NCBI GenBank assembly: GCA_963995505.1
Contig: OZ023184.1
Location: 3,162,001-3,226,000 of the forward strand
Source of the DNA: Hypericum androsaemum
Lineage: Eukaryota > Streptophyta > Magnoliopsida > Malpighiales > Hypericaceae
DNA length: 64,000 nt
Reading direction: 5' to 3'
Under the pieces are notes generated by a model, which was not told the DNA's origin, searched no databases, and saw only the letters and a list, made by a program, of their open reading frames with translations. Shown piece by piece: positions 48,261 through 60,330 of the stretch. Position numbers and translations under genes: made by a program. Every line of letters starts with the position of its first letter. Position 1 is the stretch's first letter.

Positions 48261-49315
48261 CCTAGCATCATTAAACAAACAAGGGTTAGCAAAGTCGGTG
48301 TTAAAAGGACGGTGGGAACACCCGTTTGATCGCTTTAGATTATCGGACCTAGCGGGCGAAGCCTACCGGCGAAAGTGCTTTCTCGCCTCGGACCTAGCGG
48401 GCGAAGCCTACCGGCGAGAGTGCTTTCTCGCCTCGAACCTAGCGGGCGAAGCTTACCGGCGGGAGTACTTTCTCGCCTCGGACCTAGGGAGCAAGGCCTA
48501 CCGGTGTGAGTGTTTTCTCGCCTCGAGTCGAGCAAGGGAGACCAAGCTCCTCGTGGGCCGTTCGGTCGAGCCCAACTCGGGTTACTAAGACCGAATCTAC
48601 CTAGGCGAGAAATGTCGAGCTCTTATCCGAAATGCGTAGAGGAGTTGATGAACCGACGTTGGTTCGCGATGGAATGTAAGGTGTGTGGTGCATTCTCCTC
48701 AATCAAGGTCTAAGCTATGGAATTACCCCAAGTTCAAAAGCCAAGAGAAAGAGGTGTAAAATGATGGGTTTGGCATTTTCACAAACACTTGGTGTGCAAG
48801 TGTTAAAGCTTGGAAACATACCTTGAAGTGGAGTTAGAAGCGAGCCAAAAGGAATACAAGGGATTTGCAAACCTCCAAAAGGTGGAGGGCAACTCTAGTC
48901 CAAGGCAAATAAGTCCTCCTATAAGTTGTAAGATTTGACCAAGAAGTGAGCTACTTTCATATTCTTCTTTACAACCATAATGGAGAAGGGAGGGAGACTT
49001 ACTTTGAAGATTAAACACACCTTGGCAACTTTGGAAGTGGAGGAGTGATTCAAATTCTAGTTGGAGTTGTTAAGAGAAGAAAAATGGAGGCCAAGCTTTG
49101 ATTTCCATGGTGGATGTTGGAAAATGAAGAGTGGTGAGAATGTGAAGAGAATGGGAGGCTTTGTTCTCTTTAGGCTAAGTCAATGGCATCTTTGGGGCCC
49201 ACCAAGTCAAAGAAGGAAGTTTGAAATTCAAAGGAGTTAAGTTTGGCCCTAGCTTGAAAATTCAGAGGGAAACACGTCAACATTTCTCGGAATGAACGCC
49301 TCGAACTATCGACGT
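48261..49315. other. Upstream region of the antisense gene, before the 3' LTR
   Basis: About 1 kb between the antisense start and the polypurine tract. Apart from the 45-bp array at 48344-48523 I see no coding region. It should contain the promoter of the antisense gene if that gene has its own. Confidence 0.45.
48344..48523. repeat. 45-bp tandem array, four copies
   Basis: Copies start at 48344, 48389, 48434 and 48479 with the phrase CGGACCTAGCGGGCGAAGCC or a close variant, followed by TACCGGCGAGAGTGCTTTCT and CGCCT. The period is exact. It lies 84 bp upstream of the antisense ATG, in its likely 5' UTR or promoter. There are no spacers, so it is not a CRISPR array. Confidence 0.93.
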
Positions 49316-49326
49316 GCGGGGGGCAT
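49316..49326 (+). other. Polypurine tract
   Basis: GCGGGGGGCAT immediately precedes the 3' LTR, in the position of a plus-strand primer for reverse transcription. Confidence 0.6.
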
Positions 49327-50748
49327 TGTTGGAGCACGAAACTAATGTCTCGGAGTGATGACGGTCTATCTCCGGATGTGCGGGAATCGGCTCGAGCTCG
49401 TCGGAACGAAGAGCCCGGGCGAGAGGCCCCTCTCGCCCGCATTGGCGAGAAGCCGAGCGCTCACGAAGAGCCCGGGCGAGAGGACCCTCTCGCCCGCGTA
49501 GGCGAAGCCGAGCGCTCGCGGGGAGCCCGGGCGAGAGGCCCCTCTCGCCCGCGTAGGCGAAGCCGAGCGCTCACGGGGAGCCCGGGCGAGAGGCGCCTCT
49601 CGCCCGCGTAGGCGAAGCCGAGCGCTCACGGGGAGCCCGGGCGAGAGGCCCCTCTCGCCCGCGTAGGCGAAGCCGAGCGCTAACGGGGAGCCCGGGCGAG
49701 AGGCCCCTCAAGTGAGGAGCCGAGTGAGAGGCCTACGGCAAGAGGTCGAGTGGCGAGAGGCCGAGCGAGAGGCCGAGTGATAAAAGGCCGAGCGAGAGGC
49801 CGGGTGGCGAGAGGCCAAGCGAGAGGCCTACGGCGAGAGGCCGAGCGAGAGGCCTACGGCGAGAGGCCGAGCGAGAGGACGAGTGGCAAAAGGCCGAGCG
49901 AGAGGCCAAATGGCGAAAGGCCAAGTGAGAGGCCGAGCGAGAAGCCTAAGGTGAGTAGCCGGGCGAGAAACTTAAGGCCGGAAGCCTAAGGCAAGTAGAC
50001 AAGCAAGGAGCCTAAGGCAAGAAGCCGAAGGTGAGAAGCCAACTTGGACCCGAGCGGGAAGCTCATTTGACCTTCGTAGGCGGGAAGGTGATTTCGGGAA
50101 TAGGTCCACTTTGGTTGAGGAGGCCTTTAGCCTGAGCCCATTTTGAGATTCACTTTGGGCCTGACGAGATGTCCATTTTGGGCGATGACGGATTTGAGTC
50201 AAGATTTTGCATGGGAGGTTCGAGAAGGTCAAAACGATCTATATTTTCCTAACTTGAGCCGAGATTCTCAATATTCGGCAAGACTTGGTAAATTCCTCGT
50301 TAGGCCGCGATCGCTTGGTCGTCACGTTTTGAAAGCTTCCTATCCGAGGATGGGATTTGCTCATTTAAGGAAGACGGCTTGTATTGAGCCGAGAGGATCC
50401 CGTCATGTTAGGAGCAAATAATTTGAAGCGGATCTCTCGGGATTGAGACTTGGAGCCGAAGGTCTTGGAGGCGGTTTAGGATTTTCTATTGTGAAGGCGT
50501 GAGGGTTAGGTCAAGGTACTCTATATAAGAAGGGTTCGGGCGAGAGAACGGACATCACGAACACATCAAACAACAACTATCTTTACTTTTTATCTCGTAG
50601 CCCGTAGTCCTTTTTTCTCCCTCTCCCTTAGATTGAACGTCTAAGGTTCACTCTTTTTTCACCCTCTCCGTTAGGCTGACCTTGGGACGACCACTCCGGA
50701 TCTATCTCGGGTAGTCTTGACGTTCTTGTACCCACTTTCTCCGCAACA
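49327..50748 (+). repeat. 3' LTR of the Tat element (1422 bp)
   Basis: Same ends as the 5' LTR. Visible differences are C/T at 34644 versus 49443, C/T at 34914 versus 49713, one G/A near 35413, one C/T in GGATTTCCTATT versus GGATTTTCTATT, a 1-bp insertion in CTAAGGTTCACT, and rearranged copy number in the GAGAGGCC short-unit array. Flanked on the right by target duplication ATTAT. Confidence 0.96.
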
Positions 50749-50753
50749 ATTAT

Positions 50754-52047
50754 ATAATTAAAAATATAATCCTAATTAATGATAATAACTATCTTTTGGA
50801 GATTGGATACATAAAGTCTTCTTGATTATGGAGAATTCTCAAAACTCGAAAAGATATTTCCTTATTTAATAAATATATTTATTAATGAAAATAATCAATA
50901 TACAAAGAGAAGTCTTCTTGACTATAAAGAAAAATCGCATAATTCCATGAGATATTTCTTTATTGAATAAAGACACAATTTAAAAAATAATCAATGCTTT
51001 GAACATATATTAATGAAAGTAAATAATATAAAAAATACTTTTGTCTACCGTGAAAGCTCCTGAGCTATTCGATACGTATGCGCATCAATATTCACTATAT
51101 CAATAGTCTTTTTTCTATTCGAGATAGTGTTGTCCATCTTATTAAAAATAGCACCCAATTGACTCTCACCATGTTTGATAATTCCTGCATTTTTATTTTG
51201 TTAATTTTAACATTAACATTGGGATAGTCATACTATCCCAATCTTTGATTAGTGGATAAGTAAACATCGAAGTACCAAATAATTTAGGCAAAACGCTAAA
51301 CCGAAGTCACAAATCTTTGAGTTGAAAGATGGAAACGGAACCGGTCTCCGTAATTTTGTAATGTAGCCAATTAATACGACCCAATTGCTTCCTGTCCGAT
51401 TGATGTCAACAGTTGGTCTAAACTCTCCCAACCATGAAAGCGCCACCTCAACGTCCCAGACAAAAGAAGTCGAGGGTGGGCCCAATCTGGTCCAGGGTTT
51501 GGAATTCGGACAAACACAAACAACCGACTTAAATTTATTTAAAAACTAATTAAAATTTGTGAGTTTAAATTTGATATTACTCGACTCCGGATATCAGAAA
51601 TTTAGAAAAAAATACGCATCACCTCTCAGAAACGACACCGCAGAAGTACCGGGTCTTTTGGGAGTCAAGCAAGAATGGAGTAAGAGAGAGAGAGAGAGAG
51701 GATGTACGTAACAAGGAAAGATGGCTAAAATGCAAAGCTCTAAGCTTTAGCCTTTTAGCAGCTTACTAAACACACTTAACAAAAAGCAAAGAATAACGTT
51801 GGTGTCAGGTTGTTCTTCAGTTAGCCGTTTTCTTTACATTTTCTCTCTCTCTCTCTCTCTCTAAAAGAAAGAACCCAACTTTGGTGCAAATTAAGTACCT
51901 TTCTTTCGTCTTTCCCATCCTCCCTTTAAGCACTCAACAACCCACATTTCTTTTTTCTCAGTGTGCTTTGAAGATAGGCACATATTAGATTTGAGAGGGG
52001 GAAGAAAGTGGGATCGATTGTAAAGGAAGAGACTTTTATTGAAGTTA
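50754..52047. other. Intergenic DNA and RABC2 promoter/5' UTR
   Basis: AT-rich to about 51600. A (GA)n run (51682-51700) and a (TC)n run (51842-51862) lie 345-365 and 185-205 bp before the RABC2 start. Pyrimidine patches of this kind are common near plant transcription starts. No other gene is seen. Confidence 0.5.
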
Positions 52048-53930
52048 ATGGGATCATCATCTGGGTTAGGAGGAGCCGGTGGTGGTGGTGGTGCTTACGA
52101 TCTGTCGTTTAAGATCTTGTTGATTGGGGATTCTGGGGTTGGCAAGAGTAGCCTTCTTGTTAGCTTCATTTCCAGCTCTGTGGAGGATCTAGCTCCTACC
52201 ATTGGTACTTCTGCTTGTTACCCTTTTTGCTTGGATTGAGAATCTGTTGGTTGTTTTGGTTTTTCTGGGTTTAGCTTGATTAGATTAGTCCTTTAAGGTG
52301 AGCTGAAGAGGGTATGTATGTATGTATGTATTCTGCTGTTGGATCTGATTTGAATGTAGTCTTGTATGGATTTAAATGTTCAATAGCTGTAATCTGTATG
52401 TTTCCCTGAGCACAAAGTAGAATCCTTGTGCATTGGAGGAGAAGGATTGGCCAACTTGAACAGCTCCGTGGTTGATTGGATTAAAAAGATAGCTCATCTT
52501 ACCTTTTCGGATTTGGTGTTGGCTCTAGGTGTGGACTTCAAGATCAAGCAACTGACAGTTGGTGGGAAGCGATTGAAGCTGACTATTTGGGATACAGGTA
52601 GGATTGCTAAATGCTCCAAATTGTTCTTTTATTTACTTGAAGATAACTGTTACTTCTGCACAAAGTCTGTAACCGATTAGTTCGGGTAACGACCATTTCT
52701 GCTGGCTGTAATTACCTTATTTTTGATTTGGCATTTTAACTACCAATGCAACAGTGGATCATCCACACTTTATCTGCAATGAATATGTTTAAACAAAGGA
52801 AATTGTATTGGCGCGAGACGTTCATAGCGCAACAGCATCCTTAATAACGAGCTGTTTGTGGTTCTTGCAGCCGGGCAGGAGAGGTTTAGAACATTAACAA
52901 GCTCCTACTACAGAAATGCCCAAGGAATTGTTCTTGGTAAGTGGGAACTGTTTATTTGTAGCAGCCCTTTCTTCTCTTCCTTTTCAGCTTCAAAGTATGT
53001 TGGAATTCTTGATCTTGTCAATGTAGCTGCTTTCACGTTTCAGTCATAAATAAAGTTACCGAGTTCACTGAATTGGTCTTTCTTCTATAACATTTAAACG
53101 GACAAGTTTATCATTTTGGTAGCTGAACTTCGTCGTGACAAGTCGACCGAGCTATCGATCTCTAGTAACAGACCACTTCAGTTTTTCAAATATTTTGTTT
53201 ACTTATCTGACATTCTTTATCGATGATTTGTTCTCCTGCTTGTTCTGTCTTATTGATCATGTCTTTTTTTTGGTCGAGTATTGATCATGTCTTTGGTTCT
53301 GCAAGTCTACGATGTGACACGGCGTGAGACATTTACAAACTTGTCGGATGTATGGGCTAAGGAAGTTGATCTTTACTCCACAAATCAGGACTGTGTCAAG
53401 ATGCTTGTTGGAAATAAAGTTGACAGAGTAAGGGTTCAGTGATTTTGTTCTTATTAAACTGTGCTAATTCCATTTGGATAATCCCGCCTTATCACTAACC
53501 ATGACTTAGAAATCTGAAAGTTTCTTGTACATAAGTTTGGTTTTCATCTTACAGTGAAATGTTGTTACTCATTTTCTGTGCGCATACATATGATTCAGGA
53601 ATCCGAAAGGGGCGTCAGCAGGGAAGAAGGAATCGCTCTAGCGAAAGAACACGGATGCTTATTCCTCGAATGCAGTGCTAAAACAAGGGAAAACGTGGAG
53701 CAATGCTTCGAAGAACTAGCATTGAAGGTAATCAAGCATCCTCGTTACCAAACCGAAAGCAACGGTCCGGTACACAGTTGTTGTTATTTATGATATTTGT
53801 AACCATTTCCATGTCAATGTAGATAATGGAGATTCCTAGTCTCTTGGAGGAAGGGTCTACTGCTGTGAAGAGGAACATCTTGAAGCAGACAACATCCAAG
53901 GCGCCTCCCAGCGACGGCTGCTGCTCGTGA
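52048..53930 (+). CDS. RABC2: Small GTPase RABC2 (Rab18 family)
   Basis: Six exons keep frame: 52048-52204, 52529-52597, 52871-52936, 53306-53427, 53599-53727 and 53823-53930. They predict 216 residues. All G motifs are present: GDSGVGKS (27-34), Thr51 of the switch-I APTIG, WDTAGQE (about 73-79), NKVD (134-137) and ECSAKT. The segment YDLSFKILLIGDSGVGKSSL and the end in GCCS mark the plant RABC2 group. The C-terminal cysteines are the geranylgeranylation site that anchors the protein to membranes. Arabidopsis RABC2a binds myosin XI and localises to peroxisomes or other organelles (family knowledge). A Gly-rich insertion of about eight residues sits between the MGSSSG start and the G domain. 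If intron 5 were retained, the protein would instead end in SCCYL at 53793. Confidence 0.95.
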
Positions 53931-56900
53931 AAGGCCGCAACATAAGCAATTCTCGAATCTTTGTTTGGCATGTTGATTCAAGTAAACAAAGTTATGTATA
54001 TTAATGGCATCCTCCTCCTTGTTCTCTGCCGCCGGTTTTTAGCTTCCACCTTCTGTCGTTCGAACGAGACGAGCTGCCTTGATTGTATAATCTATCCGGG
54101 GGCACTCAAATAACATATAGTTAGGTTGTGTAAATCTCCCTTGCCTTTGTGCATTGCATTCTCTTGGTGACAAGATGACTCGGTTATTTGTTGGAGAGAA
54201 TTCCAAATCACAAATTACGAAAGATCTGCATACTTATTGTACAAAGCGATAAAGGGCCATGTTGCCTCTAGGTGCAACAATCTTGCTGCAGTAAAATGGT
54301 ATTATTTGATCATACAAATATTTGCCTCAACTGAAGTCACACCATTAAAAAATTTCGAAGTTTCTTCTTTTCTGGTGTGCGCATCAGCATAGCAGCATGC
54401 TCCCAAATAGCACATAGGTGAACAATAAAGGCACTCACCAGACGACCGGATTGTATACGGTTACAGGGAGCGTGTAGGCGAATTAATAAAGAGTTGGTAT
54501 AGGTTAAACAAAGGTCAAAATCTCGAGTTTGAGACAATACAACTGCTTTAAAACTCAGCCAGAGAACATTGACGTCTTTGTGGATGAGTTAGTTGACTTA
54601 GTGGTGCCCGGAGAGTGCATTGTTTGAAATAAAAAATCTAAACAGAAGTCTGAACAGAAACCGAGGCCATCGGGGAAGGAGAAGACTGCGGCCTCGGTTT
54701 CAAGTTTATAGATTCCTGTCCTGGATCTGTTCGTCTTGGTGGGCCCCCTCTTACCACCCTTTCCTGATGACGTGGCGGCCACTTTTACTGAAATGATTTT
54801 AAGAACAAGACAAGATTGTGATTACATAGATCCGTGACGTTAGACTAATGTAATTATTTTCGAACGTAAAAGAGAATGAAATGAAGAAAAAAGTTCGCGA
54901 ATAAAAAAATGCACATAATAATCCGATATATTCGACATAAATGATCTGAGGTAACCAAAAGTCTTAATTTGCTATTATTTCATGTCATGATGAGTTCAAG
55001 TTCTCTCTCAATTTAGGGCATCCACGATCCAGAAGTTATGGAACCCATGAAGTGTCCCATTATACAACGCCAACATGTTATTCAAAAAAAATTATGAATC
55101 GACAGAAATTTAGAATTAAATATATGCATACTTGAAAAAATTGCGAGGATGAATTGATAATATTTTACCGGATCACAGAAACAGGCTCAAGTGTCCCACT
55201 ATGGACATACATTTTGAGCACGTCATTAAATCAGTATTTTCATGGATGAATAGTATAATTGCAGCAATAATTGACTGTCAACGTGACTGATAAGGTAACA
55301 CGATCGAATTTCATGATGACGACGGCCAATTTATAATTGAAATAGATCCATTTATCAATTTTCTAAAAAAATATTGGGTAAATACAAATACTTGAACTTA
55401 TTATCATAGTATGAAATAGTATCATAGTTGTCCAAGAAATGTTACCAGAGCAAGCACTTATCTTATATGGTTTTGCTCGACTTGGTTAATTACCACCTTG
55501 AACTGAAGTATTGAATTCAAATATTGAGAATACATTTGCATTAAAGCTCAACAAGGAGAGTTATATCTTTTTTGCGATTCTACCTCATCGAATTTAGAGT
55601 AGTTGGTTTAGTCGATACTCAAAATACCTTGTAGTTTCATAAAAAGAGGTTGGTCCGAGTTTGAGTCATGATAATGTAACAATATTAAATATTTACTGTA
55701 AGAGCTTTCTCACTATTCAAATATCGTACCCACTCAAATTTATATTAGTCGTTTCAATATGTGTCCAGATACAAACAAGATTGGTCCAAATTTAACTAAA
55801 AAATCTTGAATTTAAATATTGTGAATAGATAAAATATTTTCTTAAGAGCCATCCTCTACGTCAGATCCAACATTGTTCGATTCTGAAATTAGTTAGTTAA
55901 TATGGAGTAGATTGTCATGGACCAAAACAATTAATACATGTGATTTGAAAAAAAAATTAGTAACTTGATTTTTTCTGTCATGATATGACAAAGTTTGGCC
56001 AAATATACCTCTTTAATATGGGAATTCCACGGAAAAAACAAAACAAAGAATCCCACAAACAGCTTGGCTCCTCTGTATAACTTCAACCGCAATGATCCGA
56101 TGCTTAAACAGGTGGAGATGCTCAAACGTTACACCTGTTTTAGGCCTTGTTCCAGCCTAACAAAACATTATACAACCAGTTTACAAGTTCCTTGCCCATA
56201 ATGACACATAACGGATATTGGGTGACGAGTTCAAGTGGAAACGGTACCGTATAACAACACTTCACTTAAATTGTGAGTCAATGGAGATCCATAAAATTAG
56301 GGAAGTTATGACTCCATTGCTAGCCATCCGTTTACGTGCAAATTCAAACAGACAAGTCTACCGTAGGTCATGAGTTCAAATCCAATAAATAAAAAATTTT
56401 ATTATAAGAACTATCTCTTAAATAGAATTTAAGGTGCTGGACTCTAGTACCTGATACAAAAGATAAAAAAAAGACAGTTCCGGATGGAACTAAAGCTCAC
56501 TTTTGGCTTTCGTCTAAAAAGAGACACAGACGATCAACCTAATCACACCGTGTTCGGTTGTACTGGCTAACCTCACTGTGCCAACCTATCGCTCTCCCAG
56601 CATTTTCACATGTCATCTCTCCCACATGTGAAACTATATTCCTAATTATTTTTTTTCAAATTCGGAAACTTGGAATCTATTTAGTGTGTCGCTCTTTCAA
56701 TAGTATGTGTTCTATTGGAAATGTCATATAAACTTCGATAATTCAACATTCATGATAAATATTCTAATTACATGATCAGAGAATTTGAAAAAAAAACAAC
56801 AATGATAAGAATTGTCCAAGACAAAGTATGAAGAGTATTACACATGGTGAATTTACTTTGTACGTTGACCCACCCACAAACAATTGATCCCAACCCAAGT

Positions 56901-56980
56901 AAAAAATAATAATGAGAAAAAAAATAAAGTATTGTAAAAAATTTTTGGGGACTTAAACAATTAGTAATTGCCAACGTGAA
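53931..56980. other. Convergent intergenic region RABC2/ZAT
   Basis: RABC2 3' UTR followed by AT-rich DNA. A 75-codon minus-strand ORF (54555-54782) begins MAATSSGKGGKRGPTKTNRS; it is unlike random AT-rich sequence but I recognise no family and see no partner exons. Nothing else is supported. Confidence 0.4.
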
Positions 56981-57961
56981 TTAGTAATGGCAATCAACCA
57001 AAGGGGAAGAGAAAACAATGACTTGTTCTTTAGATGCGAATTGAAACTTGCTGTGGTTTCGTCCAGGATCGTCCTCCGGTGCGGCCGGAAGATTGAGATC
57101 CAGTTCCAAGCTGGGACTAGTCCTTGCCTTCTTTAGCTCCTGAGACTCTTCAGGACTGCTACTCTTACCCAAACTCGTCGCGGTGGTGGCGGTGTTCGTG
57201 GTGGTCGTGTTATTAGATGTTGGACTAGGGAACGGCCTGTGCCGCCTCATGTGGCCACCCAGAGCTTGTCCGGAGGAGAACTCCGCGCCACAGATGGAAC
57301 ACTCGTGAACCTTGCTCGGTTTAACCACCGCGACCCCCGAGCCATGGCTCGCACCACTGCTTGGCATTTGCAATGACAAGGTGGTATTGGTTTCATCGCT
57401 TTTCGGATGACGATGATGATGATGATTTTGATGACGATGAACATCGTCCGCTTTGTTTATAAGCAATGGAGGCTTCTTCTTGACGGCCTCCTCGACGATC
57501 TTCGGCCTCTTGTGGCTCGCCCTGTGTCCGCCTAGGGCTTGGAAGGAAGGGAAGCACCGGTTACAAGTCTTGCATTGGTACACCTCTAACCCCGACGAGG
57601 AGCTGATTCCCTGAGGTGCCTTGTGGGACAAGTTATTGTTGTTCCGGCCGCCTTGGGCCAGGAGTATCAAGCAATTCGCCATGTCCTCCTCCTCCTGCCC
57701 CACCTGATCCACCGCTGCTTGAGACAACTGATCAACCGACGTACTCGGAGATGATGATGATGATGATAAGAACAACGTCAAATTGCCTTCGGGCGATTGA
57801 TGATGATGATGACGATGATGATCTCCGCTCGACGATGCGCAATTCGCGCCTATCATCAGGGGAGAGGCCGGCCTCGGACGCTTTGTGCGTTTCCCCTTCA
57901 TGACTTGTGAATTAGACCCTTCCATGGTCGTCACTTGGTTGTTACCTTCTTCCACTATCAT
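56981..57961 (-). CDS. C2H2 zinc-finger repressor, ZAT5-like
   Basis: Intronless, 326 residues from the ATG at 57961. The open frame extends 23 codons further up to 58030, and another Met is at codon 13 (57925). I prefer 57961 because relatives have a short leader before the conserved basic motif KGKRTKRPRP (22-31), a probable nuclear signal. Then come an L-box-like EEEDMANCLILLAQG (90-104), two zinc fingers with the plant QALGGH core (YQCKTCNRCFPSFQALGGH at 128-146 and HECSICGAEFSSGQALGGH at 219-237), and the EAR repression motif LELDLNL (285-291). Members of this C1-2i group bind AGT-type sites and repress transcription under stress or wounding. Low-complexity His, Ser and Thr runs, encoded by trinucleotide repeats, separate the domains. 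Confidence 0.93.
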   Translation of the reverse strand: MIVEEGNNQVTTMEGSNSQVMKGKRTKRPRPASPLMIGANCASSSGDHHRHHHHQSPEGNLTLFLSSSSSSPSTSVDQLSQAAVDQVGQEEEDMANCLILLAQGGRNNNNLSHKAPQGISSSSGLEVYQCKTCNRCFPSFQALGGHRASHKRPKIVEEAVKKKPPLLINKADDVHRHQNHHHHRHPKSDETNTTLSLQMPSSGASHGSGVAVVKPSKVHECSICGAEFSSGQALGGHMRRHRPFPSPTSNNTTTTNTATTATSLGKSSSPEESQELKKARTSPSLELDLNLPAAPEDDPGRNHSKFQFASKEQVIVFSSPLVDCHY

Positions 57962-60046
57962 GATATAGAACCAAAAGAAAGAAGAAAAAAAAATGGTATT
58001 ATAGATTGGTCCAAAAAGAGGGAATTTCAAAGTTTAGATTGGATAATTGGGAACTGGAGGAGAAGTAGAAATGGTGGTGGTGGTGGTGGGGTTTTTATTA
58101 AGTACTAGCAGAGCCAGACTTGCGTTTCCCAAACTTAGAAGTTATTTAGTGGGGGATTGAAAATTTAGGAATTAACATATTAATACAGGTGTATATTGAG
58201 AGGCTCTAGAGAGAGAGAAAGAGAAGTATATGTGAGGAGAGGGAGAGGGAGAGAGAGAGGAACTAGTGAGATTCGGTTGGCTTTGAAGCAAACCCATTAC
58301 TTTTTCCAAACGATTCCTTTCTGGATGATTGGTTTCCAAGCCTGGAACGCCAACCGAAATTGTTAAGTACTTTTTCTTAATTTAGTATGTGTATACATGT
58401 ACACATACTTTTTAATGTTTTCAGTATCTGAACTTGTTCGATTCGGGTATGATTCAAATTCTTATTAGTTGATCTAAATATTTGTTTAATTTTTTTTTTA
58501 GTGTGTGTATGGTTCTTTTGTGTGTTTCTGTTTTTTATTGCTAATAATAAAGGCTTAAGTTGTTTTCTCTACAATTAGTAGCAACGAATGCCGTTATTAA
58601 GGTAACAGCATGTATATTCACTGTACCCTCCTATAATAAACTCACTACAAAGTTCAACTTAAGAAGCGCTTAAACTCTCCCTCCACACAAAAAAGAAGCG
58701 CTTAAACTCCTGGTCTGATTTGGGGTGGGAATGATTGCCGGTTAAATTTAATGTTTAATTACTGTTCAATTCGTAACCTGGGTTGTGGCTAATTAAGTAA
58801 TTAATTTACGGTGCCGACCGGACGTATTAATTAAAGGAGTCACATTGGGTTTTTTACGGGAGGGTTTATAGTTTATTGAACATTATTGTGTTGGTGGTAG
58901 GGAATTGTAGACAAGTGGAAATGATGAAAGTTTAAGACCCTGCGCTAATATCTAGTTATTTTATGCAAAAATTCGGAATTCAGCCCGTCGGACCTTATTT
59001 TGGAGAACACATTTTTTTAGTTTTGTAAGATTAAATTGATTAAGTTACGATTTTGTTACTTTTTAATGATAAATTTTGCAATAAAATTAAAGGATATTTA
59101 CCATTATTTGATACTTTAATCCTAAACATAATTAGTTAACAAAATATTTCATAAAAAACTTCCAGTCTGATTGGCGGTCTAATTAGTCGTGCTGAAAAAT
59201 AAAAAGATTACGTCGCATTCCAATCTTTTTAAAAAAAATATTGGTACTTGTTTAGTCGTATAATATTGGGTCTTTTTTATCAATGATTTCTTCAATTTTA
59301 TTTTTTCATTCGTAAGATATAAACTCAAAAATTTCTAAAAATCAAAGTCTAGACTTTCACATTGTACGTACACTGATTAAATCTCTAGTTGTGGAGTGGA
59401 CGACGACCCAAAAATCGCGCCGCCTCTAGCTATTTCATCATATTATTTGCTAATTATCTTATGCTTAACCAATGATTAAGGTTGGTGTGTGTGCATATGG
59501 GAAAGCGGTGACAACCGACAACTATTGTACTAGTCGCTCTTGTTTATCAAATGCGTAATGCCCTAAATTAATTCAGTTAATCCTCTATGCCAGGAATTTT
59601 CTGTCCCCTTGTAGCCAATTTTTTCTTAAATTACGTAGCAATTAAGGATTAATACAGTGTGTTGGATAATGGGCCAGTCTTATGGACGCTTTCTTGTCTA
59701 TCGTTGACCTGATCAGTGACGTTTATTCACAGTACAATACTGCATTTGCTCATCTTTGAAAAGAAATAGTCGATTCAAATGATAAATAATTTATATTTTA
59801 TTAAAAAATTATGTTTTAATTTTTATGAATAAAAAAATACGAGACAAATTTCGTTCAGAATACAAGATGTTTATTAAACAATATTGGATTTGCTCGTTTG
59901 GAAGTTCGAGGAGTATGTTCTTTTTGGGAATCGTTCAATTTATATAATAAAAAGCAGGACTAACGATGATGTGTTTTGGTACATAAAATCTAATAAACTA
60001 ATGGAGACCTCCTTCAATTATATTTTAGGAGTACTAAAAATTATTA
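57962..60046. other. Upstream region of the ZAT gene and intergenic DNA
   Basis: The minus-strand 5' UTR/promoter is pyrimidine-rich (GA-rich on plus, 58199-58262). Beyond that the sequence is AT-rich with no supported gene. Confidence 0.45.
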
Positions 60047-60226
60047 CTTATAAAAAATAATAGAAAGTTATTAACTTATAAAAAAATAGAAAGTTACTAA
60101 CTTATAAAACAATAATAGAAAGTTATAAAAAATAATAGAAAGGTAACTTATAAAAAATAATAGAAAGTTATTAACTTATTAAAAAAACAGAAAGTTACTA
60201 ACTTATAAAACAATAATAGGAAGTTG
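60047..60226. repeat. AT-rich tandem repeat with 100-bp higher-order period
   Basis: Units of about 27-33 bp built on TATAAAAAATAATAGAAAGTTATTAAC recur, for example at 60051 and again exactly 100 bp later at 60151. The motif is shown here in part: AATAATAGAAAGTTA. No ORF. Confidence 0.8.
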
Positions 60227-60330
60227 TCTTTTTATTCTACTTCAACTGTACCAAAAATTGTGCCAAGAGTCATGAAAATAGACGCCGTCAGTAGACTCAA
60301 TCTGAAGCCAGATATGGGCACTACGAGTCC

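Larger units (their letters stand above)
34528..50748 (+). mobile_element. Complete Tat-type Ty3/gypsy LTR retrotransposon, 16.2 kb
   Basis: The element is bounded by LTRs with TG...CA ends and by the 5-bp target duplication ATTAT (34523-34527 and 50749-50753). The sense strand runs gag, protease, RT, RNase H, a second RNase H of the archaeal/plant type, integrase. That domain order, with two RNase H domains, is the mark of the Tat/Ogre clade. An opposite-strand spliced gene for a plant mobile domain protein fills most of the space between integrase and the 3' LTR. A hAT-type MITE is nested in integrase. In-frame stops and a frame offset make this copy unlikely to be autonomous. The LTRs differ by four transitions, a 1-bp indel and a minisatellite length change, so insertion was recent. 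Confidence 0.95.

Noticed and set aside
48190..48588. Plus-strand 132-codon ORF with 15-residue repeats
   Set aside because: It is the translation of the 45-bp array, upstream of the antisense gene; no recognised domain.
54555..54782. 75-codon minus-strand ORF starting MAATSSGKGG
   Set aside because: No family recognised and isolated; may be chance.
57616..57903. Plus-strand ORF opposite the ZAT gene with an Asp run
   Set aside because: Antisense shadow of the His/Ser repeats of the zinc-finger protein.
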